The notes beneath the pieces are model-generated. The model did no database searches. It was not told where the DNA came from and saw only the letters and a program-made list of their open reading frames with translations. Positions 54,979-64,000 of a DNA stretch of 64,000 nt are shown one piece after another; positions within the stretch are counted from its first letter, which is position 1; each line of letters starts with the position of its first letter. This DNA comes from Simmondsia chinensis (taxonomy: Eukaryota; Streptophyta; Magnoliopsida; Caryophyllales; Simmondsiaceae): NCBI GenBank assembly GCA_018398585.1, contig JAGTTD010000001.1, forward strand, positions 24,621,438 through 24,685,437. Direction: 5' to 3'. The translations under genes and the position numbers were made by a program.

Positions 54979-56276
54979 TAGCCCTTTTCTCTGAATCCTC
55001 GTGGCAATTTTCTATTCAAAGAGATGTTTTAGGCTTTAGTGATCATTCTTGATTGTAAAATGGTGTCCATTTAAGTAGTGTCTCCACTTCCCCACAGCAA
55101 GTAAGATAGCAAGATGCTCCTTTTCATATGTGAACAGTGCTTGTTGTTTACGACTAAAAGCTTGGCCGTGATAAGCTATAGGTCTCCCTTTCTGAGACAA
55201 CGCTACCCCAATTCCATTTCCACAAGCATCAGTCTCTAATATGAATCCCAAAGTGAAATCAGGCATAGCTAACATAGGTGCTTTACACATTGAAAATTTT
55301 AGAGTCTCAAATGCCACTTGATCTTCATCAAACCACTTGAAAGCATCTTTTTTCAAAAAATCTGTTAGAGGCTTGGCTATGGCTCCATACTTAGCCACAA
55401 ACTTGTAGTAATATCTAGTCAAGCCCAAAAATCCTCTCAACTGCTTCAAGGTAACTTGAATAGTCCAATCTCTCATTGCTTGGGCTTTAGAAGGATCAGT
55501 AGAAACTCCCTCTAAGGATATCACATGGCCTACATACTCAAAATGAGTCTGTGCAAAGGAACGTTTGGCCAATTTTACATACAACTTATGCTTGCGCATG
55601 ACCATGAACACTTCTCTCAAGTGCTTCAAATGTTCTTCAAAGGAGGCACTGTAAATTAGGATGTCATCGAAAAACACCAACACAAACTTCCTTAAGAACT
55701 GTTTGAAGACATTATTCATGAGGGCCTGGAAGGTAGCTGGGGCATTTGTCAATCCAAATGGCATAACTACAAACTCGAAGTGTCCATGATGTGTTCTGAA
55801 TCCAGTCATGTACACATCTTGCTCCATTACTCTGATTTAGTGATAGCCCTGTCATTGATCAAGCTTAGAAAAGACTTGTGCTCCATATAACTCATCAAGC
55901 AAGTCGTTTATAATTGGTATGGGAAATTTATCCTTCCCTGTCAAAGAGTTGCACTACCTGTAATCAATACACATTCTTGTCGTGCCCTCCTTTTTCTTGA
56001 CAAGAATGATCGGAGAAGCAAAAGGACTGTGACTTTGCCATATGAAACTGGTCTTGAGCAATTCATCCAATTGTTTCTCAATTCCTGTCTTTTGAGCATG
56101 AGGGTACTTGCATGGTCTACTGGCTCTGCATCAGATTTGAGAGGAATAGCATGATCTAAACTTCTCTTAGGAGGCAAAGCCATGGGTAGCTCAAACATAT
56201 CCTCAAATTCATTTATCACTGCTTGCACTTCAGGCTGGGCAATTTTTATAACCTCTATTGGTGATATAGCAAACAA
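54979..56276 (-). pseudogene. G5 reverse transcriptase and RNase H
   Basis: ALPPKRSLDHAIPLKSDAEP opens RT (about 56150-56210). After frame changes (55830-56100) an open 263-codon frame (55036-55827) holds FEFVVMPFGLTNAPATFQAL, the intact polymerase box VLVFFDDILIYSASFEEHL (about 55640-55690), FEYVGHVISLEGVSTDPSKA and LKQLRGFLGLTRYYYKFVAK. It continues into RNase H (FILETDACGNGIGVALSQKG, YEKEHLAILLAVGKWRHYLN). The frame stops at 55036, with RNase H continuing to about 54890 (ADALSRKL). FFDD is kept here, unlike G1 and G3. Confidence 0.92.
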
Positions 56277-56864
56277 CTATCCTACCCACCGGTAATCCTT
56301 TTTCCAACTTCCTTCATTTCATAATTTGCAATTGAGCTTGATCTGCCATTCCTTGCAAAGTGACCTTGGAACCTTGAATCTTAAAAGAAACTGTCAACTT
56401 AGCAAAATCAAACAGAACTGGACTATAGGATCTCATCCAATCAACCCCAAGTACCATGTCACATCCCCTAAAGGCAGGATCCTGAAATCATAACCAAACT
56501 TGCGATCTTGCATAAACCATTGGAATCATTGGCACTTGTTCTGAGTCATCATTGAATTTCTATCGGCTACTATAGCTGCTAGAGGATGAGTCTTGATCAC
56601 CTCATGACCCACTTTCTTAACCACCTTGGGGTCAATGAAGTTGTGGGTGCTCCCACTATCAATAAGGATGATGATAGATCTCTTCCCTACCTTTCCCTTG
56701 ATCCGGATTGTGTTGTGTGTTCCATTACCAGTCAAGGCCTTCATGGAAATTCCAACTTCATCATTAGCAAGGTTCTCAAATGTTTCCTGATCTGAGTCAT
56801 TCCCACTAGCAGCAGATTCTTCACCCTTTGAGTGTTCATTAGCACTGATTCCTTTAGCTGACAT
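56277..56864 (-). pseudogene. G5 protease
   Basis: The open frame 56526-56864 encodes an acidic linker then SIIILIDSGSTHNFIDPKVV with an intact active site (about residues 67-86). It reads on across a stop into the frame-shifted remainder (MVLGVDWMRS at about 56435-56465). The family processes the polyprotein. The active-site residues are intact but the domain is split. Confidence 0.88.
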
Positions 56865-58298
56865 AAGGAACTTTAGATTACATTTATGGCCAAATTGATA
56901 AAGTTGATTGCACTTGTAACACAGCCTATGCGGTTTCTTCTCATCTGATCGTTAAACTTGGGCCTAACAGATCCTTTTCTGAGATCTGAAGCTGCCTTCA
57001 TGACCCTTGTTTCCATCACTTGAAGCTAAGACTGTTGTTTAAAAAAGCTTAGCTTTAGCATAAGCCTTAGACAACGTTGTAGGTCCAACTGCTTTGACGA
57101 GATTCTTCACCTTAGGCTTCAATCTACTTATGAAACTTGAGACATAATATGACTCAGTGGCATGGAGGCATTCAGTTATCATACTTGCTATAAGGTTGTC
57201 AAACCTTGTCATATACTCCTTCATAGATGTTTCTTGTATCACCTTATTAAATCTATCAACAATGTCACTAGAATCTTCATCACCATAACGCTGACACAAC
57301 TCTTTCACAAACTCAGCCTAAGTGAGAGTAGGATTGCTCTTTAATAAACTATATAGTCATACCTTGCGATCACCAAGAAGATAAACAACAGCAATTTAAA
57401 CCTTTCTAGCCTCATCAATGTGGTAAAATTTGAAATAACGATCACATCTCCTCAACCATGAATGAGGTTGCTTTCCATCAAAAGGACCAATCTGCAGCCT
57501 TGGTTGTCTATAGCCACTTCTTCTATTGTTCGATGTCACATCCTTACTGCCTGAATGTTGCTAGTTCCACTGATCAGGAGGCCGATCAAAATGCTCTTCA
57601 ATAAAATTAGCAGATCTGTGAATATCTGCTTGTTCAGGGGGGCGAATAACTTGTTCTAAATTCAAGCTAGTAAGTCTGGATTGAGCTTGATTAAATAATC
57701 GATCCCATCTAGCAATTTCCTCTTCTTCTTGACTTCAAATTTGAGTTCTGACATCAGCTGCTTAAGCCATAAATTGTGGCCTTTCACTGGCTACGACAGG
57801 TCTAGCAAGAATATTAGAGTTTAACATTACTGGTAGTCTTATCTGCACATTCACAGGCAACGAACTAGCAGGGAGCAAAGGATCAGGAACTAAAGGTACA
57901 TTTTATGTATTGAACTGACTTTGAATTTCAGCAATCTTCTCACTGAACATCCGTGTTTGTTGATCAATTTGCTCAGCCAATGTCTCCTCAAATTGTTTCT
58001 TATGTTTCTTTAATTGATCACCAATGTTCTCATCAACACGCTTTGATTGTAAGCTGAACCTCTCACTAAATGTTTGCTCTTGTTCCTTCAGCAGGTTACA
58101 CATTCGATCCTCAGTTCTTTGTTCTCTTTCCAACTGTGATTGATTAAGCTGAACAATCATAGCTGTTATTTGCACATTCAAAATGTCCAGAGTGATAGCT
58201 TGGGGTGCATGCTCAGCATTACCACTAACAACCTTAGCATATGAAGGATGAGCTACTGATTTAGCAACTGCTGATCTTGTAATGACTCCACTAGCCAC
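56865..58298 (-). pseudogene. G5 Gag
   Basis: ATG at 58298 starts MASGVITRSAVAKSVAHPSY. A 131-codon frame with a long glutamine/lysine-rich coiled-coil-like region (EQEQTFSERFSLQSKRVDEN) ends at 57903. The capsid part is broken up to 57308, where KELCQRYGDEDSSDIVDRFN, TSMKEYMTRFDNL and YYVSSFISRLKPKVKNLVKA are readable. The zinc knuckle LCYKCNQLYQFGHKC (about 56885-56930) is intact in its C-x2-C-x7-H-x-C form. Confidence 0.87.
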
Positions 58299-58467
58299 TG
58301 TTCCAAGTTTTTATGTATCAATTCAATTCTTTTTATGTGTTTAAAGGCAATTTCCTTGAAGTAATCGCAGTAACTACAATAAAATTCAGAACTGAATTCT
58401 CAAGAAATTTGCAATGCGATTCAAGATATGTGATATCAAATCACGTTTGATTTGGAAGCCAAACGAA

Positions 58468-58481
58468 GCTCTGATACCAAG
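58468..58481 (-). promoter_or_regulatory. G5 primer-binding site
   Basis: The minus strand reads CTTGGTATCAGAGC immediately after the LTR end GTTTAACA, an initiator tRNA-Met type site. Confidence 0.88.
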
Positions 58482-58855
58482 TGTTAAACCTCTAGATAAA
58501 TATCGAAGCTTATCCATGTGGAAGAGAGAGATTAGATGAGAAGAGAATGAATGAGATGAGAAATATAGAGAGAAAGATCTCAAAAGAGATTAGATTGATT
58601 TTTCGTTGAATGAACTCCCATCACACATAATCGAACTACTTATATGATGCAAGATACAATGGACTTGGACAAGTTAATGCCTAAGCTTACAAACCAGCCT
58701 TATAAACCAACCGCCACTATTGACTCATCTTGACCCAACTGAAACAACTAACCTTCAATCATAATTTGGCCCCAAAACTCCTAGCTCATAATACAAGCTA
58801 TTACAAATCAAACAATTAAGCCTTGTTACATCATAATCGACTTAGAATCATAACA
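58482..58855 (-). repeat. G5 5' LTR
   Basis: The minus strand starts TGTTATGATTCTAAGTCG at 58855 and ends TAGAGGTTTAACA at 58482. It aligns throughout with 52987-53377 and abuts the AGTTC duplication. Confidence 0.93.
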
Positions 58856-58860
58856 AGTTC

Positions 58861-59345
58861 ATTTGAACTAAGACTCTATCAGTCTCTTTATGAAGCCTTT
58901 CATATATTAGGGTTCCAACGTCATTTATCATGGCTCTCATGGAGGCAAAGTTTTTACATGTCTGCTAGATTATGCTTTCTTTCAACACATTGTTTCTGAA
59001 AGGCCTCTTGCAGTTTTTGTTGGACTCCTTGATCCACGAATTCTAAATGGTGTTTGAGCATTGCCTTGAAACTCTTACGAGAATGGCCATCTAGCTCAAT
59101 GCATTTGTGTTCTAGGATTCCATCATTGCCATCGCTTTCGCAGCCATGGCTGTGACTTGATTCATCCCTTGGTGTTATAGGGATTTGTTAAAGAGGATGC
59201 TTAAGTGAGGATCTAGTAAGGGCTATGCCTTCTTGTAACTCATGCTTGAGAGCACTGGGCCTCCTTATTATGAACGTCGGCAAATGGCCTGAAATTATGT
59301 TATGGTAATCCGCGATGGGCTAAAGACAACAAAGTCTTGCTTTAA
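58861..59345 (-). pseudogene. Tat leader and Gag start
   Basis: The minus strand carries a candidate start MAAKAMAMMES (about 59115-59147), followed by basic, helix-like sequence (VSRQCSNTI, NSWIKESNKNCKRPFRNNVL) leading to YERLHKETDRVLVQMN next to G5. Stops are present. It is assigned to Tat Gag only because of its place between the primer site and the Gag linker on the other side of G5. Confidence 0.5.
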
Positions 59346-59365
59346 GCCTCCCACCGTGGTCGCAA
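59346..59365 (-). promoter_or_regulatory. Tat primer-binding site (tRNA-Arg type)
   Basis: The minus strand reads TTGCGACCACGGTGGGAGGC. This is close to TGGCGACCACAGTGGGAGTC, the complement of the 3' end of a plant tRNA-Arg (recalled, not searched). tRNA-Arg priming is known for Ogre-like Tat elements. It lies about 10 bp from the LTR edge I could define by alignment. Confidence 0.7.
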
Positions 59366-59376
59366 AAAGGCATTTT

Positions 59377-61650
59377 TGCTCTATTTTTTGCAATTAAGCA
59401 TGATGTGGTCGCCGTGCAAATTAAAAAAAAAAAAAAAGTGCGAAAGGGACTCATCGCGACTAGGGAGTGAGCCTAAATTTGGACTGCGTGTCTTTAACCT
59501 GAACCAATCTCCATTTTTAGAGAAATGTTTGCAATATTTTGGTGTATTTAACTTCGATTTTGCCGTGGGTTCAACTTATGCTTCAATTAAGAAGACATGG
59601 ATAAATATTTTTTAGATTTTCATATATATTAATAGAGAAAAAATTAAAGAGATATGGACTTAACTCAAGTGGCAGTTATAGCGACGGAGCGGGGCCCACA
59701 GGCACTTTTCCCCATACACTATTATGATTCAAGCTCAACTTGAATCGTTACCAAAGGTTTTGATAGTAAATCACACTAAGAAATGAGATCAAGATATGAA
59801 TCAATAGAATTCAATGGAGAATTAGTGATTATAGATGAGGTTAAGAAGGATGAGATGAGACCAAGAAGAGATAACAAGAAGAGAAGTTGAGGTTGAGAAG
59901 AGAAGTTAAGAATTGAGAAAGAAGCTTAAGAGAACTTGGAAGAACAAGAGAAATAATCAATTCATTTCATGAACATTATGAACCTTACAAGAGAAGGAAC
60001 ACTACTTATAATATCCTAAGCTAATGGAGGTGCAAGAGAGATACAAGGCACTTGGACATATGGCCTAACCGACCCTTACAAGACTAATACAAGCTCATTA
60101 TTGACTAATGCAATTATTGCTAATTACTTCCCTATATTTGTAATCATAATAATACTCCCCCCTTTAAAATCGAATTGACAGCAGCTCAATCTCCAAGTAT
60201 GATCAACAGATCCTGATTTTGTTATAGCAAGATCAAGTATAAGAATCGCAACACTGAATTTCCAAACAATAAGAAGTGCAATCTTGATCAACACAATGTC
60301 ATATCGCAGCCCTTGACAACAACTTAACAGTTCTTGATCACCAATATTTAAATCTAAAGTGCAAAACCTGAGCAACAACAACCGTAACTGAAATTCACAC
60401 AATTTAAACTCGAACTTTTTTTCTTTTTGTGTTCTTGATCAAACACACAATGATCAAGATTTTGACATCAATTAACTTGATTTGGAATCAAATCAAGGCT
60501 CGGACCAATTGTTATGATTCAAGCTCAACTTGAATCATAACCTAGGGTTTTGATAGTAAATCAGACTAAGAAATGAGATAAAGATATGAATCAATAGAAT
60601 TCAATGGAGAATTAGTGATGATAGATGAGGTTAAGAAGGATAAGATGAGATCAAGAGGTGATAACAAGATGAGAAGTCGAGGTTGAGAAGAAAAGTTAAG
60701 AATTGAGAAAGAAGCTTAAGAGAACTTGGAAGAATAATAGAAAGAATCAATTCATTTCATCAATATTACGATCATTACAAGAGAAGGAACACTACTTATA
60801 ATATCCTAAGCTAATGGCGGTGCAAGAGAGATACAAGGCACTTGGACATATGACCAATACAAGCTCATTATTGACTAATACAATTATTACTAATTACTTC
60901 CCTATATCTAGAATCATAACATACACTTAAAGGTCGGTGACTCGGTTGGAGGCAGAGGCAAGAACACAGTAATCCACTAACAAGCTCGAGTCAATCAAGG
61001 TTTTGACCCCTAACTTATAATAACTGAATGAGTTTAGATCGGACAAGATTAAGGAGGAGCAAACCGTATTTGGGTCACTGGACTAGGATGAATGCAATCA
61101 AGATCAAGCCTTGGCCATGAAAGCCCTAATCAATGTCTTGAACCTAAGTTCACTTCACTTATTAAGTAGTGATAGTGGTATTAAGACCAACGCAATTAAT
61201 GTCGAGCCATGGCTATCAAAGCCTCAACCTAAAGCCTCAATTCTTAACTTGTCAAAATTTGGGAATTTTAAAACCCAGAGTTCATACTTGAAGCCCGAAA
61301 GACTGTATTACTAAAGTAGCAAGTACGGTAAGATCTATGCTGAACTAAGCTACATTAAGTTACACTACTCCTGGGAAAAGAGCACAAGTGTGCTGTAGAG
61401 AAAATTTGAAGAAGTTTGTATTGAGTGTATCATTACTTTGAACTCTCGGAGAGTCTCTTATTTATAGAAAATACTAAATAACGGTTGCCCCCTTATTTTG
61501 TGGCATTTTCTCCCTGCATCAAGCCACTAAGCTCCTTCTTGCACATGAATGATCAATGAATATGCCCCTGATTTGATGCTTGAGGGAATTCCTTGGAGCC
61601 TGCCTTCACATTTTTAGCTCAAGTCCTTTTTGATGAGTCTGCCCCACTAC
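59377..61650 (-). repeat. Tat 5' LTR, truncated and carrying a TRIM-like insert
   Basis: It aligns with 32387-33447. Matching phrases are GACTAGGGAGTGAGCCTAAA (59458-59477, also at 32468), GCCTCAATTCTTAACTTGTC (61223-61242) and GAATGATCAATGAA. TATA near 61459-61468. The last ~295 bp present in the 3' LTR are missing beyond about 61650. A 1.2-kb element with TSD TACAC sits at 59720-60921. Confidence 0.87.
59720..60921 (-). mobile_element. TRIM-like non-autonomous LTR element, 1202 bp
   Basis: Two direct terminal repeats (59720-60151, 432 bp; 60510-60921, 412 bp) flank a 358-bp core. TACAC duplications occur at 59715-59719 and 60922-60926. On the minus strand the core starts after ...CATAACA with ATTGGTCCGAGCC, a primer-site-like sequence. 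It ends with the purine tract TTTTAAAGGGGGGAGTATTA next to the left LTR. The core has no recognisable protein domain; a 92-codon frame (60124-60402) has no known match. The LTR ends (GATTC...CATAACA) resemble G3 and G5 LTR ends, so it may use Gypsy proteins in trans. Confidence 0.88.
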
Positions 61651-61779
61651 ATCCGCCACACACGCCCTCTTTAATTCGTGATTCGGGTTAGGTGCTGAAG
61701 CCTAATGATAGTCAGATACAGTCATATACTTCATATCAGCAGCAGGTAGACAGACTCAGGTTCATACGTTTATCTTCTG

Positions 61780-62757
61780 TTATATGTTGACAATTTGTTG
61801 ATTGCAGCTAAGGACATGACTGATGTTAATACTTGAAAACAATGTTGAAAAGTGAGTTCACGATGAAGGATTTGGGAGCAAGCCAAGAAGATACTTGGTT
61901 TGGAAATCAGCAGGAACCGAAAAGTAGGAAAGTTATACTTATCTCAAGAGAAGTATATTGAGAAGGTTCTGGATCGATTTCATATGAAGGATGCTAAGCC
62001 TGTTAGCACTCCGTTGGCAGCTCAATTTAGGCTTTTTGCATTGGATTCGCTTAGACAAAGGAGAATGTCAGGTACATGTCACAGGTCCCTTACTCTACTG
62101 CAGTTGGTAGTATTATGTATGCAATGATATGCACTCGTCCAGATATTGCTTATGTTGTTAGCAAAGTGAGTAGATATATGACGAATCCAGGAAAAGAGCA
62201 TTGGCACGCTGTTAAATAGATTCTCAGGTACTTACATGGCACTTCTGATGTTTGTTTTGGAGTTTGGGAGGAGTAAATGCTATTTAGTTGGGTATGTGGA
62301 CTCAAACTACGGTGGAGACCTCGATAAGAGGAAGTCTACTTCTGGTTATGTGTTCTGTTTAGGTGACAGTGCTATCAGTTGGAGAGCATGTCTACAGTCA
62401 GTTATCGCACAGTCAATTACAGAGACCGAGTATATGGTAGTGACAGAAGCATTCAAGGAAACTGTTTGGTTGAGAGATTTGATTAGTGAACTCGGTGTTG
62501 ATCAGGGCACAGTTAGAGTCTACTATGATAGCCAGTCTGCAATTCACCTAACTAAAGATCAGATAACGCATCATGACAGGACGAAGTACATTGATGTCAA
62601 GCATCATTTTATTCGAGATATGATAGATGAGTGCAAGGTGGAGTTGAAGAAGATTGGTACTGAAGATAATCCAGTAGACATGTTCACTAAAGTTCTACCC
62701 GACAGTAAATTCGAGCATTGCTCAAACTTGGTAGGGCTCTTAATTTCTGTTTGTTAA
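61780..62757 (+). pseudogene. Tork-like Copia reverse transcriptase end and RNase H
   Basis: The plus strand reads LLYVDNLLIAAKDMTDVNT (about 61783-61840), the YVDD box with the second Asp changed to Asn. It is followed by LKSEFTMKDLGAS, SQEKYIEKVLDRFHMKDAKP and VSTPL (about 61939-62015), then MICTRPDIAYVVSKVSRYMT. An open 173-codon frame (62236-62757) is RNase H: YVDSNYGGDLDKRKSTSGYV, SITETEYMVVTEAFKETVWL, YYDSQSAIHLTKD and TKYIDVKHHFIRDMIDECKV. The phrases fit the Tork group. Upstream domains are absent; 61651-61779 is unassigned joining DNA. Confidence 0.88.
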
Positions 62758-62832
62758 CCTCGATTGTGGGGTGTCAGTGGAGAAGGTGGAGGTATTTTAT
62801 TTCGGTGTTAAATTTGAGTCAAGGTGGAGGCT

Positions 62833-63288
62833 TGTTAGGAATATGCCTCAAATTATTAGATTTATGAGGAGGCAAGCAGGGAGCACGCCGATCGATCGGG
62901 GGAAGAAGCCGATCGATCGGGAAAAGTACGCAGATGAATCCTGCGTCCAGAGGGTCCGCCGATCGATCAGTGATCTGCCGATTGATCGGGAGTCTATTTT
63001 TTCATGGGGCTATATATGACCCTAGGGTTCACGTGAAGAGTATCTAATTAAAGTGAGCACCGCTGTCATCCTTGAGAGAGAGAAAGAGATAAGTGAATTG
63101 TAATTCTTCTATTCTTAAATCAATAAAAGTCTCCAGCTTCGCCTGTAGTTTTCTCCCCTCTCGATTGAAGATGGGTTTCCACGTAAACTATTGTGTTCAT
63201 GTTTTTGTCCTTCTTTATCCGTATTACTTCTCATTTGGTCCTAGTATTTGATTCGAGTTAAGTACTTAGGATTCCATATTTCTGCACA
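62833..63288 (+). repeat. 3' LTR of the Tork-like Copia element
   Basis: It starts TGTTAGGAATATGCC directly after the purine-rich AAGGTGGAGGCT. A TATA box, GCTATATATGACC, lies at about 63009-63021 and a polyadenylation-like AATAAAAG at about 63122. The end is uncertain; TTTCTGCACA at 63288 is the best CA end. U3 holds four near-palindromic 13-mers. Confidence 0.72.
62887..62989 (+). repeat. Four GCCGATCGATCGG motifs in the LTR U3
   Basis: Copies lie at 62887-62899 and 62908-62920 (exact), 62958-62970 (GCCGATCGATCAG) and 62977-62989 (GCCGATTGATCGG). CCGATCGATCGG is a perfect 12-bp palindrome. They lie 20-120 bp upstream of the TATA box, where LTR enhancers are found. Confidence 0.85.
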
Positions 63289-63303
63289 AAACCCTTCTAT
63301 TTA

Positions 63304-63650
63304 ATTTGGAAGTACATTTAGTCATTAATCAAACTCATTTGGGTAGTATCAATGGGCACCCTTGCAATTTCAAAAGAGTTGTAAAGCCCCACTTCTTCTT
63401 CCATACATCTCCCGGGCAGTTTCCAATATTAGCAAAGTTTTCTGTTAACTTCCCATGTAGGGGAACGGCATGGATATCAATCCTAACACGTCGGGTTTGA
63501 CACTATTTTTCGTTACTCCAAGCTTTCGCTTTCTCACACCATAATTGTAGCTACTGTCCTTCTTCCTTTAAAAACTTGTCCCGAATCCCAGGATTCTCAA
63601 AGGTTAACAAAAACTTGAAACTCCCTCTACATCCCACGCCTTAAAAAATT
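63304..63650 (-). pseudogene. DUF4283-like (LINE ORF1-type) remnant
   Basis: On the minus strand, with frame changes, the sequence reads FENPGIRDKFLKEEGQ, LWCEKAKAWSNEK, then CQTRRVRIDIHAVPLHGKLT and ENFANIG (about 63425-63515), and later EIARVPIDTTQMSLIND. This follows the DUF4283 plan, where a W-x-x-x-x-G-V/I-P-L-H-x-W segment precedes E-x-F/N-x-x-I-G. Such domains are in ORF1 of plant LINEs and related nucleic-acid-binding proteins. Short and broken. Confidence 0.5.
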
Positions 63651-64000
63651 TTATCAATTAGATAAACCTTTGTTAAAATTCGATAGATTTTCATCAGAAA
63701 ATGCTAAAATTAAACACAATTTCAACAACATATCAATATCTTCATCAGAATTTGATGATTTTTAGCCAAAAGATGCAAAAAATGACACATGATTGTGGTA
63801 AAATTTAGACAGCTTACATCAACATTTAGTGAATGTTTTACCATAGTTCGCTGAATTTTTGATTAAAATATTGACATGACTTATATATATATTATTATAA
63901 TCATGTATCATATAAGCATTTTTTATATAAAATTGGTTAGATTTTTACAAAAATTTATTACATTTCGACACATGGTACCCAGGTGATAAAATATTTAAAT
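63651..64000. other. AT-rich end of window, nothing recognised
   Basis: No frame, repeat boundary or RNA gene is seen. ATTTGATGATTTTTAGCCAA-type phrases do not match other parts of the window. Confidence 0.4.

Larger units (their letters stand above)
52987..58855 (-). mobile_element. G5: complete Ty3/Gypsy chromovirus-like element, 5.87 kb
   Basis: Both LTRs (374 and 391 bp), primer site, polypurine tract and all domains (gag, protease, RT, RNase H, integrase, chromodomain-like tail) are present in order on the minus strand. A perfect AGTTC duplication flanks it (52982-52986 and 58856-58860). It is inserted in Tat gag. Size and LTR length fit a Reina-type chromovirus (inference). The LTRs differ at roughly one position in ten by eye, so it is not recent. 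Coding frames are long but have several stops. Confidence 0.95.
32387..61650 (-). mobile_element. Tat-lineage Ty3/Gypsy element (Ogre/Retand-like), about 29 kb with nested inserts
   Basis: Matching LTRs lie at both sides (32387-33742 and 59377-61650). A tRNA-Arg-like primer site is inside the right one and a polypurine tract inside the left one. Minus-strand order is gag, protease, RT, Gypsy RNase H, a second RNase H and integrase, followed by an antisense PMD frame. The second RNase H and the antisense extra frame are known traits of the Tat lineage. Without the inserts it would be about 14-15 kb. It interrupts G3 RNase H at 32386. The right LTR is cut at about 61650. Confidence 0.87.

Overview
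This window is plant nuclear DNA made almost entirely of transposable elements. I recognise no ordinary host gene. The organism is an angiosperm, probably a eudicot. The basis is plant-type Ty3/Gypsy chromovirus-like, Tat and Athila elements, plant Ty1/Copia lineages, a MuDR-type Mutator transposase, plant mobile domain (PMD) sequences and the plant SINE 3' 'Angio-domain'. The species cannot be told from the sequence. Nearly every reading frame is broken by stops or frameshifts.

Left part (1-20528). A broken chromovirus-like Gypsy copy (G1, + strand) runs from the window edge to its 3' LTR at 3643. AT-rich DNA follows. It holds a 258-bp SINE whose first 120 bp are a 5S rRNA-like head and whose tail is the plant SINE 3' domain; a perfect 17-bp target-site duplication flanks it. 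Nearby is a 54-nt poly(G) inside an insert flanked by a 29-nt direct repeat. Next are a decayed MuDR-like transposase (5158-7544) and an intron-containing PMD pseudogene on the same strand (8039-9470). Then come a Ty1/Copia LTR with pieces of its internal region on both sides (11095-16000) and a LINE inside it, a second Gypsy remnant (G2) with a truncated SINE in its integrase, a Copia gag remnant, and a 222-bp hAT-like MITE with an 8-bp duplication.

Right part (20529-61650) is a nest of insertions that target-site duplications let me order. Gypsy G3 (+) is split by an 8.66-kb Angela-like Copia element (22333-30991, minus strand, TSD AGGTA). G3 is broken again at 32386 by a Tat-lineage Gypsy element (minus strand, about 32387-61650). 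The Tat element has a tRNA-Arg-like primer site, a dual RNase H and an antisense PMD reading frame between pol and the 3' LTR. It received: a solo Copia LTR (36567-38592), a second solo LTR in the opposite orientation (43117-45114, TSD CCCCA), a complex insert with Gypsy G4 and an Athila fragment (47521-52089), a complete Gypsy G5 (52987-58855, TSD AGTTC), and a 1.2-kb non-autonomous LTR element inside its own 5' LTR (59720-60921, TSD TACAC).

The right edge carries a Tork-like Copia 3' half with its LTR (61780-63288) and a minus-strand DUF4283-like remnant.

The most notable items are: the 5S-headed SINE; the Copia family whose LTR grew by about 230 bp and contains a relict primer-binding site; the arrays of hairpins with a constant loop in that Copia leader; and PMD sequences carried by two unrelated transposon classes in one window.
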